64,000 bases of DNA from contig JAOCPU010000018.1 of NCBI GenBank assembly GCA_035772785.1, forward strand, positions 310,001 through 374,000, in the 5' to 3' direction. Both the position numbers and the translations under genes were made by a program. Positions 47,000-57,714 of this stretch are shown here, in pieces (position 1 is the first letter of the stretch; each line of letters opens with the position of its first letter). The DNA comes from Phlebiopsis flavidoalba (Eukaryota > Basidiomycota > Agaricomycetes > Polyporales > Phanerochaetaceae). The notes below the pieces were generated by a model. It had not been told where the DNA came from, made no database searches, and worked only from the letters and a program-made list of their open reading frames with translations.

Positions 47000-48110
47000 C
47001 TTCAATGGAAGACAATTGCCGCGGAGAGCAGGTCTTCCTGCGCATATCTTGATTTTTGCTGCGGATCCTCGTCCTGGCCGTCCCAACCCACGAGCGATGA
47101 GTACTCTGATAGCCTTCCTTTGGAGAAGAACCACGCTTTTCAGATGGAACCCGGACTTGTTGCATCTCGGCGAACAATTAGTTGGGCATCTCAGCCCGCT
47201 ATTTCAGGCTCCACATCACCGTCCTGCTGAACGGTGGCTAGCGCATCTTCCTGCGCAACATCTTGATTTGCTGTGGGTCCTCGTCTTGGCCGTCCCAACA
47301 CCCTCGTGAGTCCGTCCATATCACTCCATGCAAGCGTCCCTCCAACCCTCTCGCAAGCCCCTCGCCATCTGAGGACTCGTACGAGGAGGTGGGGCTACGG
47401 AGCCGTGGGTCGGCCGTCCCACCCATCGAGCGACGATATTGTGACTTTCTGTCCTCGGAGTTGGGATGGGGCAGAGGTATCTTGGGACCTCGGCCGTCGT
47501 GAGCTCGGGCAAGCCACTATCCGGGGCTAAAACCATGTAAGTCAATTGTTGATGCACAGCAAAGACAACATACCCCGGCTCTGAGAGCTCGCGGTGAGAT
47601 ATATGGTAAGTGAGCGTGTTTGGGTGGTGTTGAAGTGGTTGAGGATGCATATTGGGTGCTGGACTGTAGCTGAGTGGGGGGGGGGGCCAGTATTTATACC
47701 TTTTCTTGCTGAGAGCACAGCGATGTCACGTACAAAGAGACCACCGACTGAACGCGGGCCACATTGCAGTCAATCGTCCTAGCTTTGGTGACGCGAATAA
47801 CATGGTGCATTGATCTGCACGCAGCTATAGTATACAACCTGGAGCACAATGCCGACGGTCTCAGCACGCTCTGCGCTCTAAGAGCTCAGGCCAGATCCTG
47901 GCCTGCGTTGGCATACATGGTCGGGTAGATGACAACCGCAACGTGAACACGCGTGTGCCTACGGTGTACAACGCGAAACACAATGCGGATGGTCTGTAGC
48001 TCCTCAGCTATGGACCGCCTCAGTTCAACGCTATGATCTTGTAGCGGAAACTCCCGGCCATTGTTTGTCTATGGTCTCAGCAGCGGCTCGCTTTGGCCCA
48101 TGCGTGCCAC
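47000..48110 (-). repeat. Dispersed gene-like family, copy B (inverted relative to A)
   Basis: Matches copy A across upstream block, promoter, first exon, intron and 3' exon. The 3' part contains a duplicated block: G-W-D-G-Q-D-E-D-P-Q-Q near 47,260-47,300 and again as V-G-T-A-R-T-R-I-R-S near 47,050-47,100, each followed by A-A-G-A-T-style AATCAAGATNTTGCGCAGGAAGA. A 142-base piece of exon 1 present in copy A is missing here, precisely between two TCTCAC..GAGCTCT microrepeats. Confidence 0.85.
47238..47650 (-). CDS. Copy B gene: unknown family protein, shortened first exon
   Basis: Starts MHPQPLQHHPNTLTYHISHR then E-L-S-E-P-G at the splice donor GTATGTTGTC; the 46-base intron ends TTACATGGTTTTAG. 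Exon 2 reads through A-E-V-P-R-Y-L-C-P-I-P, the point where copy A has its ten heptapeptides and copy B has a single unit (CGGCCGAGGTCCCAAGATAC). TATTTATAC before the start is the same TATA box as in copy A. The loss of 142 bases relative to copy A leaves exon 1 open here. The protein would be small; role unknown. Confidence 0.45.
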
Positions 48111-48606
48111 GAGACGGTTCAATGGAGTATCGACGGATGCGCAAGCGCAAGAGACGTGAGACATGGGACGACGAGCTTTGTAGAACGTATGTTGTTGAAT
48201 GGTCAAATCCTCAGCTGACGGATCTCCTTTGTATTGTGAATCCTCAGGTGCTGACGGTTGTCCAGAACGTACGAGCTCACCTGGAACTGAACGCTGGAGG
48301 TGAACCTGTAAACGCGTTGATTCGAGGAAGCCCTGCGAGGTTCCCTTTGCCGAATCAAACTTCGTGGGCGAGAGCCTGTTCGGAGCAGCCCGTTTGCACC
48401 TTGGTTGGCAAGATGGTCGAGTGTAAGCATCGAATCCGTATCCGATAGGTCGAATAATAACACGATGGGCCGCATCCATGGCTTGCGACTAGTAAAACCG
48501 CTGAAGCATTCAGTGGCCGATAGCTTGTAATGTACAACACGTCGTGAGCAAACCAAAACAATCCGCGCTTCGAGGCGCATTAGATATCGATTAGAGTCCA
48601 CGCCCC
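48111..48606. other. Spacer between copy B and bHLH gene
   Basis: Plus frame 48,065-48,448 is open for 127 codons but overlaps the copy B upstream block and has no motif. Probably the terminator side of the bHLH gene and upstream side of copy B. Confidence 0.4.
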
Positions 48607-50026
48607 TAGTCATCCTCCCCGCATCCTCATCCGCGTCTCCCCAGCCCGTGCCTCCCATCCACTCGCGCTCCCACAGGGGCACGCCTTTGTCGTCAAGACG
48701 GCCCGGGAGCATGCGAGCGCAGGATGGCCGTTCGGGAGACTGTGACGGGCTTGATTAAGTTCGTAATGACAGGGCGGAGCGTTCGGCAAGAAGGGCCTTT
48801 GAGATGATCGATCGCTGTTATGCCAATTAGCAACGGTCAATTACGGACGCAAAATCTCCCAAGCATGGACACGACGAGAGGTGCGGTCAAGGCAGATACT
48901 TCAAGAGAGGAGGAGAAGAGGGAAGACACATACTCTTTTGCAAAACGACATTTTCGCTCTTCGGCCCTGCTCGTCCGTCCTGCTTGTCCGCCTCCTCCGC
49001 CTTTGTCTTTTTTTTTCTTCCGTTTCGGCTTTTCATCGCCCGCACGCGCTAGAGAACCCAGAAAAGGGGAGGAGAGAAAAAGACCCTGAGAAAAACAGCC
49101 TGTCGCGGAGGACGAATTCCGACGTACCAGTCTCCTCCTCCGCGCGGGATGGCGTCCCGCATCGCAGGAACAACGTCGCAAAGGGCCTCGTATCCCTTGC
49201 GGATGTTTTGCGGGCGCTTCTGCATCCGACTGGATGTGGTTCGCTGCGTTTCTGCGACGGCGAGAGCAGCGCAGGCTTGGCGGGGCCCTCGGGCGTTGCC
49301 CGCTGTGGTTGTCGTGCTTGACGCGACCGACGATGCGCGCGCAGAGCGCGGTGCGCTCGTGGCAAGGGCCGCTCAGGCGCAACGGCACGGACGACGGACG
49401 GCCGTCGACGTTTCGCAGAGGCTCCGGAGTGCTCTGCATCGGGCAGCGACCGCTTCGAGCTCGAGGCGCTGCGACTGAGCACGGCTGGCGCAGAGGCCGA
49501 GCCGCGTACGCCCCTGGTCGTGCACTATGGCTTGTGGTGTCTGACGAGGGAGCCATGGGGTGCCGCGTGAAGAGGGAAGATGGGTCGCGGGACCGGTTGG
49601 GGTGACGGTGGATGGGGCCCGCTGAAGATGTCGAGAGGGGGCGAGCGACGATGTTGCTCGCCTGAAGCACTGGATGTGGACGTGCGATGAGCCGGTCGCG
49701 AGGACGACGGGACATTGAAGCCGTATGTGTAGCCCTGGGCTTGCCCTTGCTGCTGCTGTGGGGGGTCGCTACGGAAGCTGGGCCAATTGGTATTTACCTC
49801 GACGGGCGAGGGCCTGTGGATGTGAATGTCTGGCTCAGATACGTGCAAATTGGGCTCGAGCGACATGAGATCCTTGGTCGCCTTTTGCGAGGGCCTCCTT
49901 GCCCTGGGCGGGGGAGATGGGGATGGTGTCTGGGTTGATTGCGCTCCATTCCAGCGAGTCGCCAAAGTCGATGGAGGAGAGGAAACCGTTGAAGGCGAGA
50001 GACTCGGAGTGGGTGAGGAGAGCCAT
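48607..50026 (-). CDS. bHLH transcription factor
   Basis: Nuclear dimeric regulator that binds E-boxes. The start reads MALLTHSESLAFNGFLSSID and F-G-D-S-L-E-W-S-A-I-N-P-D-T (49,915-50,026). A long Ser/Pro/Gln-rich part follows (QPLDIFSGP-type and KRSLPDAEHSGASAKRRRPS at 49,400-49,460). The basic helix-loop-helix begins LSPSQKR (49,245-49,265), continues across two one-base shifts as N-H-I-Q-S and Q-K-R-P-Q-N-I-R-K-G-Y, then E-A-L-C-D-V-V-P-A-M-R-D-A-I (49,145-49,235). The loop is lysine- and glutamate-rich (KAETEEKKKTKAEEADKQ, 48,985-49,040), followed by D-G-R-A-G-P-K-S-E-N-V-V-L-Q-K (48,940-48,985), an intron, then I-D-H-L-K and A-L-L-A-E-R-S-A-L (48,775-48,815) for helix 2 and leucine heptads. 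The tail is D-D-K-G-V-P-L-W-E-R-E-W. The unusually long charged loop is typical of one basidiomycete bHLH group (from memory). Confidence 0.92.
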
Positions 50027-50345
50027 AGCAGACAGCGGCGCCAGAGTGGGGACGTTCGCTCGCGAGGCTCGTGATAATTGTCGCAGTTCACACAGCAAAC
50101 CCCTCTCGGCGCTTCTCATTGTCGTCTCCCCCACCGGGCGTTGCCGCCGGCCCACCGTTCCCCGCATTTCCCCACACTCGATCCAGATCCTTGCAGATCT
50201 CTCCACAAGGCTTAGACCATTTTGCAACATACAGGCACCGCTCATGCGACTCGATAAATAGATTCACTAGCTCGTATACTAATACATTGCTTGTATAGGG
50301 GTCCGTCACATGCACCCAGCTCCGAAATGGCGGTGTGAAGACCGC
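50027..50345. other. Promoter side of bHLH gene, terminator side of FDH
   Basis: 319 bases between two genes on the same strand. No further gene. Confidence 0.6.
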
Positions 50346-51815
50346 TCACCGCTGGCCGTACGCCTTGGTCTCGTAGCCCTCTGCAGAACAGCTTAATCAG
50401 TAACCCATCGCGCAGCATATCAAGCAATCGAGCACTCACTCTTGCCAACGATGATTGTTTTGTGGCTCCTGCGCCTTTCCGCTGAGGTAGTTCTCGAGGA
50501 TCGAGCGGGTGCCTGCTGCGTAGCGGGCTTGCGCGTCGAGTGTTGTGCCGGAGTAGTGCGGCACCATGCCGTTGCCACCGCCAAGAGGGTTCTTGGCCGT
50601 CCGCCAGACGTGGTCCTTGGGCGCGGGCTGCACGTTCCAGACGTCGCCGGCATAGCCTGCAGTGCATTGTCAATAACGCACAAGGAGAACTACATCAACC
50701 GACGTACCATTGATCTGACCGGTCTTGAGAGCCTCTGCGACGGCATCCTTGTCGCAGATCGCGCCACGGGCGGTGTTGACGAGCCAGGCACCCTTCTTAA
50801 AGTGCTTGAGCAGCTCGGCGTTGACGAGCCCACGGGTGCCCTCGTGGAGGGGGCAGTTGACGGTCACAACGTCGCACTGCGAGACGAACTCCTTCAAGTC
50901 CTCGACACGGCGCGCGTTGACCTCCTTGGCAGCGTCTATTGGACAAGGTGAGCTTAAGTCGACTGCACAAGGTATTCGCACTCACGTTCAGGGAGGGGAG
51001 CATAGTCGTAGTAGATGAGCTCCTTTGCAGTCGAATGGGCTTCAAGCGCTGCAGAACACGGAAGCCGATACGGCCAGCACCGATGGTGCCGACCACCTTG
51101 CCCTCGAGGTCGAACGCGTTACGCGCAACTGGGAGACATGCCACTCGCCGCGCTCGATCATCTGCAGATCACAGGTACCAAAGTCAATCGCCTGTGCGCT
51201 CGCGCGTCTCAGGACATGTGACGTACCTCGTGGGCGGGTACAAAGTTGCGCACGAGCAAGAGGATGCTCATGACGACGTGCTCTGCGACGGACGTGACGT
51301 TCGAGCCAGAGACTTCGAGTACCTCGATGCCGTGCTCAACAGCTGCGTTGAGGTCGATGTGGTCGGAGCCGACACCCAGCGGTAATGCAGATCTTGAGGT
51401 TCTTGGCCTTCTTGATCATGTCCGCAGTGAGGTAGCCTGGGTGGAAGGGCGTGGTGATGAGGACTTCGGCCTGGGAAGGGATATTCATTAAGGGCGGGCC
51501 GGATAAGAGGTGAGGCGCGGTGACTTACATCGACGATGGTGCTTTTGGAAGATGCTGTCTGCGCCCTCCTTGTCGTGCGAGACGATGAACTCGTGGCCCT
51601 GGCCCTCGAGCCACTCACGCAGACCGAGCTACAGATATAATGAGAAATGAGAGTCAGAGCAATGATGCGTGTTACGTACCTGGTTCTCAGTGGTACCGAG
51701 GAGACGGGGTTCTTGGCGGGCAGCCTCACCACCAGAGTAGAGGATAGCAATGACCTGCAAAAAACTCATTAGCGAATATAGGATCGTCAGGGCAAACATT
51801 TGCCTCACCCTTCAT
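50346..51815 (-). CDS. FDH: NAD-dependent formate dehydrogenase
   Basis: Cytosolic oxidation of formate to CO2 with reduction of NAD; in wood- and litter-decay fungi it detoxifies formate arising from oxalate and methanol metabolism. M-K, an intron, then [20 protein letters not shown] (51,685-51,755); [17 protein letters not shown] (51,565-51,625); [18 protein letters not shown] (51,300-51,370); [20 protein letters not shown] (51,067-51,130), which holds the GxGxxG nucleotide fold; two shifts then Y-Y-D-Y-A-P-L-P-E; an intron; [64 protein letters not shown] (50,712-50,760); an intron; then [18 protein letters not shown] with the catalytic-site His; and the end [12 protein letters not shown]. 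Length and motifs match the D-2-hydroxyacid dehydrogenase superfamily FDH throughout. At least four shifts from one-base changes. Confidence 0.98.
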
Positions 51816-53517
51816 GTTGTTTGAGAGAGGTAGAGTGAAGTGGTGAGGACGTGAGACAAGCTAGTAGTGAGCTGGGAATCAATCAGGTCTGCGGCGGTCC
51901 CCCTTTATACGAGTCCTGCGATCGCCCTGAGGTCATGAGAAGACGGTGAAGCTACAAACAAGCTTTCCATTTTGGGTCCCACCATCGCGACCGACCGGAA
52001 GCCAGAGGCCAGTGTACGCGGAACCCAACGCCCCCTGAAATCGCCAGTCCACGAGTCGCAGCAGTCGTAATCGCGAGGACGAGCGGCTCCTGACGCCATC
52101 CTGGACTCTGCACGGGCGCGCCCTTCTGAAGGCGATAGGCAAGGACAAAAGCCGTGCGCGCGCGAGCGTGGCGTTGCAGCGCGCGGCTTCTGGTACGCCA
52201 GTATTTGCAGGGTCACCGGCCGCATCTCCGCGACCCGTCCCGTGCGCGCGACACAGCGCGTCCGGGGGAGCTGCACGCCCACGCTATCGCAGGGCCTGGC
52301 GGGGCCGCAGCTTCGCCCTGCGACGGGGCCCTCCGGTCGCGTCCGAGCTGCAGCTCAGCTGTCAACGTGTGCGGGGCACTAGCTCCTGGCGGAGGGGAAA
52401 GTGACGGCACATCCTTGTGTCCACGGGCTGGCCCGTGGATGCACTAGCTCATGGCGCGGGGCGCTCCCAGGATCAGGATCAGGGGACGGCAGGCCAGGTG
52501 GGGGGTCTCCTCTCGCGCCGCCAAGCTGGCCCCGGCGCCCACTTCACAGCGCGGTGCGAGATCAGCTAGACACGCCCGCGGTGGCGTACCCATCGGCGCG
52601 TCGTGCTGTCCCACGAGACACGGTGCTGTGTGCGTGACCGCTCCTGCGAGGGGGCCCCTTCACAGGCAACATCAAGTGCGAAGCTGGGGACGGCCTGGTG
52701 GCGAGTACCCATCCATAACTCTACAAACTCTGTGTTTCGCGATACAAGTCTGGCAAGGCAGAGTGAGAGGATGCGATGTTCGTGGAGGGGGCCTTCTGCG
52801 ACGCGTGGGCCTCCATTAGGAAGGCAGGCACAACGCTCCTTGAACAATTGAGCCCCTGCGCTTCCACCCGGGCGTGCACGTCTGCTGCAGCATTGCTACG
52901 CCTCGCGTGCCTTTCGCGATACAGGATAGCGCACAAAGAGGTCCAGGGACTTCCGCGCTTGGGCGCAGGGGATCCGACGCCGCTCGCACACCGGGATCGC
53001 AGAGGTCGGAACAGATATCGAGAGATGGTGCACAGTATATCGAGAAGCCTGATATCCCTGGAGAGCTGCACACGGAAGAGATAGGAGAAAGCAAAGGAAT
53101 TAGAGCGAGAGAGCATTGTCGGCGAGAGCAACATCTCACCACCATAGTTTCTTTGTTTTTTTGGAACCGTCGTTCGCACCAAACATGACCAAAACATCCC
53201 CGCTCTCATCCCGACCTCTCGCGGGCGCTCCCCGGTGAGCGGAAATGGGTCGGGTCGCGGCTCTGGTCCTCGCGACCGGCGATCGTGAAAAACGAGTGTC
53301 TTGATGTGGCGGGGGTCGTTAACTACATACGTGTACCGGATATGCCTGGCGTACAGATCGGTGTAAGCTGTTTATACGAATTGGTCAGGTGCAAACCCTA
53401 AAAGGTCATCGAAAGAGAGGCGAGGTAGGTTGTTACAACAAACAGAAACTGTGCAAAGAGAACGTGCAATGAAACAACAATACCACAGAAAACATACAAG
53501 TAGCAATCCAGGAGTTA
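51816..53517. other. FDH upstream region and G-alpha downstream region; no gene recognised
   Basis: GC-rich at 52,150-52,700, where many frames remain open on both strands; none has a motif. The 250 bases next to 51,815 should contain the FDH promoter. Confidence 0.5.
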
Positions 53518-55763
53518 TTAAGGGTATAAGCCATAGCGTATCAGGTACTGCAAGAGGTGGGGGCGGTCTAGTGCCAAACGCGAGGCGATGTCCGAGACGG
53601 AGAATAACGGCGCACATTGGACGGGCTGCTCAGACGAGCGGAGCGCAGCGTCCTTCAGGTAGACGCGGAATATTGAATCTCGAATGTCGGTTATGATTCG
53701 CCGGGTCGCGGTTTTGTCCTGTGCACAATCCGGTAGTCAGTACCCAGCTCCGACGACCCGAGGGGTCTAGGAATTTCCGACTTACCACGACGTCGTGAGA
53801 TGTGTGTACAGGACACGCATATTTTCGTTATTGCGTTTGTGAACCTGTGTGAAGTGTGCACGGAAATAACCGATGACGGCATCGTACTCGTTTCGCCCGT
53901 TTCGCCGTAGGAAGTGATACTGTAACATCTGAGTCAGTTCCTGAGTAAGTGGAGGATCAAGAACTCGCACGCACTACTTCTTTACTTGAACTCCCCCGTG
54001 CGAGTTTGCTCCGCAGAATATCGGTCTTGTCCTGAGAGAAGCCGTCAGCTCACTGTGAAGAAGAGTGCGCGAGAAACATACTCAGGAACAGCACGAGGTG
54101 CGTGTTCTTCAGCAGCTTGTTTGAGCAGATCTGCGTGAACAACTGAAGCGAGTCGTCTATCCGGTTTGTTCTTGGGTCTTCTTCGAGGTACTACAAGAGA
54201 GAGGAAGTGAGCCACGGACGAAAAAACTAGTGTCAGATGCGCGGCTCACCTGGTCGAACGCGCTGACGGGGTGCCATGAAGATGATGGCGGTCCTGTAAG
54301 TTGCACACCACATTGGCAAACCATCTTCACCGAAGACTACAGAAGCCACTCACGCGTCGTCGAAGTACGGTACCCATGTATGCCGCTGACCCCTCGCTCC
54401 ACCGACATCGTACAGATGCCAAGTCACTGTGCGACCGTGTAGAGACACGTCAAACACATGCTCGGCGACGCCCATCGTTTGTATGCGCGCATGAAAGAAT
54501 GTCATCTACGCCACATCAGCAGCTGACATATCGCAGAAGTCAACTATACGAACCTGTGTCTGGGACGTAGCCAGACGAAGAGACCCGAGTTATGTTGTCC
54601 AAGAAGCTATTACATCCAGAAGTCAGGGAGGTTGAGACCATATGACGGGATGTATTGCTTACTATTCAGTCCCACTCTTCCAGACGCAGCCGTCGTTTGT
54701 CACGCAGATCGTTGTACCGCAGGGTGCGCCCACAGCTCCTTGGTGTCATCTTTGCAGGCATTAAGAATGCCGCGACCTCTTCAATAAGCCCATCCTTGTC
54801 ACCCCCGGGCCAGAATGTTGGAGGACTCCTCGCTCTTCCTAGGAGCTACATTCTCCAGCGAGCTACGGCGCCCGGTAAAGCTCGCGAGCGATCCTTCAAC
54901 TTGGCCTTGGCGAGCAACGAGCGTGCTTGCCAGCCGGAGCGCACAAACAGATTACCCTTGGTCGGAGTGGGCTGTCCACCCAGATAGTCGTTCTGCGAGC
55001 GATGGCTCCGTTGCGACCAGCGGGGCGAGCCGGGGAACGCAGGGTTGAGAGTCTCCTCTCCGAGCTGGAGGACGAGCGGCACGGTGTCGCTACCTTGCGA
55101 GTCTCTGTCATTGCTGGCGGAAATGTCGGATGGTGTCCACGGCCATAGCGTCGTCGTCTTCCTCGGGCTCGCCGTACGCATCATAACCTCGAAGATGCGC
55201 CGAACGGGCCGGACAATGTTGTAGTACACGACGGGCCGCCATGAGAGGCGTTCCTCTTCCAGGGAAGTTTGGGTTGTAAATCAGCTGGAATTGCTTCTGG
55301 AGCGTGGATTTGCCAGACTCTGCTTGGCCTAGGAGAAGAAGCTGTGGTCCGCTGTGAGCTTCATTCCGGTTACCCACGCAAGCAGGCCGACGGGAGTTCA
55401 GAATCTCGCGAAGAAGAGAAGCAGTTTGGGACGGTTTGCGAGGGAACTCTCTTTACTGAATGATGAAAACAGGAGTCGGGGAACCGCCCGTCGGCCTGCA
55501 TATATAGGCCAGTCGCGTGTCTGTAAAACGTCGACGTACCTTGACGTCCTCCTTACGCTTTCGGTAGCGCTTTTTCTTCGGCTTTGAGCTCCTCGTCAAT
55601 GCTGTCGCTGATGCGCTTCGCTTCCGCTTCTCGCTGAAGCCGCAGCTGGCGTTCGCTGTCGCTCTCTCCGGGCGGAGGGCGGAGGAGAGCCGAGAGGGGA
55701 TCCACCGTAGTCGGTGCCGACACTGCGGACGGAGGGCGGGCGCGGGGCAGGGGTGGAAATCAT
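53518..55763 (-). CDS. Heterotrimeric G protein alpha subunit, non-canonical long type
   Basis: A membrane-associated GTPase switch. MISTPAPRPPSV leads to P-T-T-V-D-P-L-S-A-L-L, then ERQLRLQREAEAKRISDSID and E-E-L-K-A-E-E-K (55,575-55,660), with no N-terminal M-G-x-x-x-S myristoylation site. The P-loop is L-L-L-L-G-Q-A-E-S-G-K-S-T-L-Q-K-Q-F (55,290-55,345). After R-P-V-V-Y-Y-N-I-V comes an insert G-E-P-E-E-D-D-D-A-M and DISASNDRDSQGSDTVPLVL (55,075-55,165) plus more Ser/Arg-rich sequence. Later: NACKDDTKELWAH near 54,735-54,770; the switch region T-W-H-L-Y-D-V-G near 54,395-54,430; F-M-A-P-V-S-A-F-D-Q (54,245-54,290); E-E-D-P-R-T-N-R-I-D-D-S-L-Q-L-F (54,140-54,185); K-N-T-H-L-V-L-F-L-N-K-T-D-I-L (54,030-54,110), the NKxD box; YFRAHFTQVHKRNNENMRVL and Y-T-H-L-T-T-S (53,790-53,870); and I-T-D-I-R-D-S-I-F-R-V-Y-L-K-D-A-A-L (53,640-53,690). 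The frame then runs past the usual end for about 40 codons. The acidic/Ser insert resembles the basidiomycete-specific G-alpha class. Confidence 0.95.
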
Positions 55764-57714
55764 GGTGTGGCGGGGGTCGAGGAGGGGGGACGGGTTGGCC
55801 GTCGAGAACGACGAGGTGGACGACGAGCGGGGAGATGATGGTGGGGAAGGAAACAGGAAATTGGAGGGACCCTTGATTCGACCACATCTATATGGAAGGG
55901 GAATGCAGACACCGCTGAAATCGAAGTGATGGAATTATTCTCATGTCTCATCGAAGACGTGGACTTCCCACATCGGTGGCGCACTCTCTCACCATGGATG
56001 TCTAGTGGCCGCCGCCCCTCGGCTCTCCCGGCCGCGTGTCTGCTTCATTTCCCGCCGCGTAATAGGGGGACCGGGCGGATCACCGGCGGGCAAGAGCTTT
56101 CGTGGCGCTGTCCTCGCCGGTGCGGGCCGAAGTCTGTTCCTCGGCCCCACCCTCCACTCGGGTCTGTACGTGACTATCCACTGGTCCCAGGAAAAATGGT
56201 GAGAACCATGTCCGCGTTTCTGTCTGCACACAGCTCATCGATTTGCTCACTGCGCGCACGCAGGTAGCAGATCCGTGACATTGCACACGCAACCTCGGCG
56301 AGCTCAAGGTGGCGCGCGCTTGCTTCATAGCTTCGTGGGCCATCTAACACTCGAACGTCTGCGCAGTGGAGGCGAGCTCTTTTTGCGAGGCAGTTCCCTC
56401 AGACGGTCGAGAGTAAGCGGCGAGGGTCCACTGGTCCGCTGCTGCTGCGCTGCCACACTGGCTTAATTTTTGCCCCTCAAAGTCCCTAGTAGAACTTACA
56501 TGTCGCGCTATGTGCCTCCGGTTATTTACGCTGGGACAAAACTGTCTCTGGCACCCGCAACATCAAGGGTTTTCATGATTCAGACAGGTGATCCCACAGG
56601 CTCCGGCAAAGGAGGTCAAGCAAGCCTGTTGGGGGAAACCATTCGCGGACGAAATCCGGTCCACCCTCAAGGTTGGTTCATTTAATCTGCCACCATGATG
56701 CAGTGAACCACTAGCTGATCATCGTTGCAATGCAGTTCAACAACCCGCGGAATCCTTGCCATGGCCAAACTCCGGACGCAGACACAGAACAAATCATTTT
56801 TTTAAGTTTTTCGTGACTATGCGAAGCAGCCACATCTAGTGATGGCAAATACAACACAATTTTTTCTTTGGCAAGGTAAAAGATTTTCGCCACGGGGTCC
56901 CGCCGTCCGAATTATTATCCTTGCTTAAGGATGCACAGGTCATTGATGGTGCCGACTCGACGCTGGACGCCATGGAAGCGCGTCCAGGTCAACGCCAAAA
57001 AATCGGCCGCTCATGCGAAATCAGACTAACTCACGTAAGTTCGATCTTCCTCCCGCATCATCGCATGGCAACCGGCCAACGGGTGCAATCTTCGGCTATT
57101 GTCCAGCCATAGGGGCATACTATTCTCGTCCTGGAGCATCATTGACTCACACATCTTCTCGCAGGTGACGATACACGCCCAATCCGCTGCGGAACGGCGC
57201 AACGCGCGGGTCGATGAGGACTGTTCGCAAACTCGCGCGCCGGACCACTTCCTGGCGCCATCTCCGGTCTGAAGATGCTCTCGGTGCGAACGACGTAATT
57301 GTACATCATGAACTGTACCGGCGCACTTGGGCAGAAGCACACATCGCTGACGAGAAGGTCCGAGTTCTGCCGTTTGAGAACCAGAGATCATGATTTTATA
57401 TCTCCTCATCGACATGTCCTCCATTCACCCGCGTACATATCTTTCGTAGCCGAGCCATCCCTTCAGTATCGGACGCTATCGTGTACGGTTGACGTAGGAA
57501 GGACAGACGGTAGAAATGCGCTCAGTAACGAACAGCCTTCTCACGACTTTCACGCAGTATCAGGTCAGCACATAAGAACAAGCTTACAGAGCCCCCCTTA
57601 CCATGCGGCGTAAGGTTAGATTTCACGACCACGATGCCCTTGCCCAAAGATGCGCATTGCACCAAGTGATGTTTGTCAAATAAATTACGGATGTGCTGAA
57701 ACGCCGGATTTTGT
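55764..57714. other. No recognised gene
   Basis: G-alpha promoter at the left. The minus strand at 57,026-57,424 and overlapping 57,139-57,342 carries FCPSAPVQFMMYNYVVRTES and I-F-R-P-E-M-A-P-G, which look protein-like and could be one exon of an unrecognised minus-strand gene, but I cannot assign it or find partner exons. Confidence 0.4.

Noticed and set aside
48837..49715. 292-codon open frame on the minus strand
   Set aside because: It is a mixture of correct and shifted frame across the bHLH gene: its middle part is the off-frame reading of the basic helix-loop-helix region, which reads properly in the other two frames.
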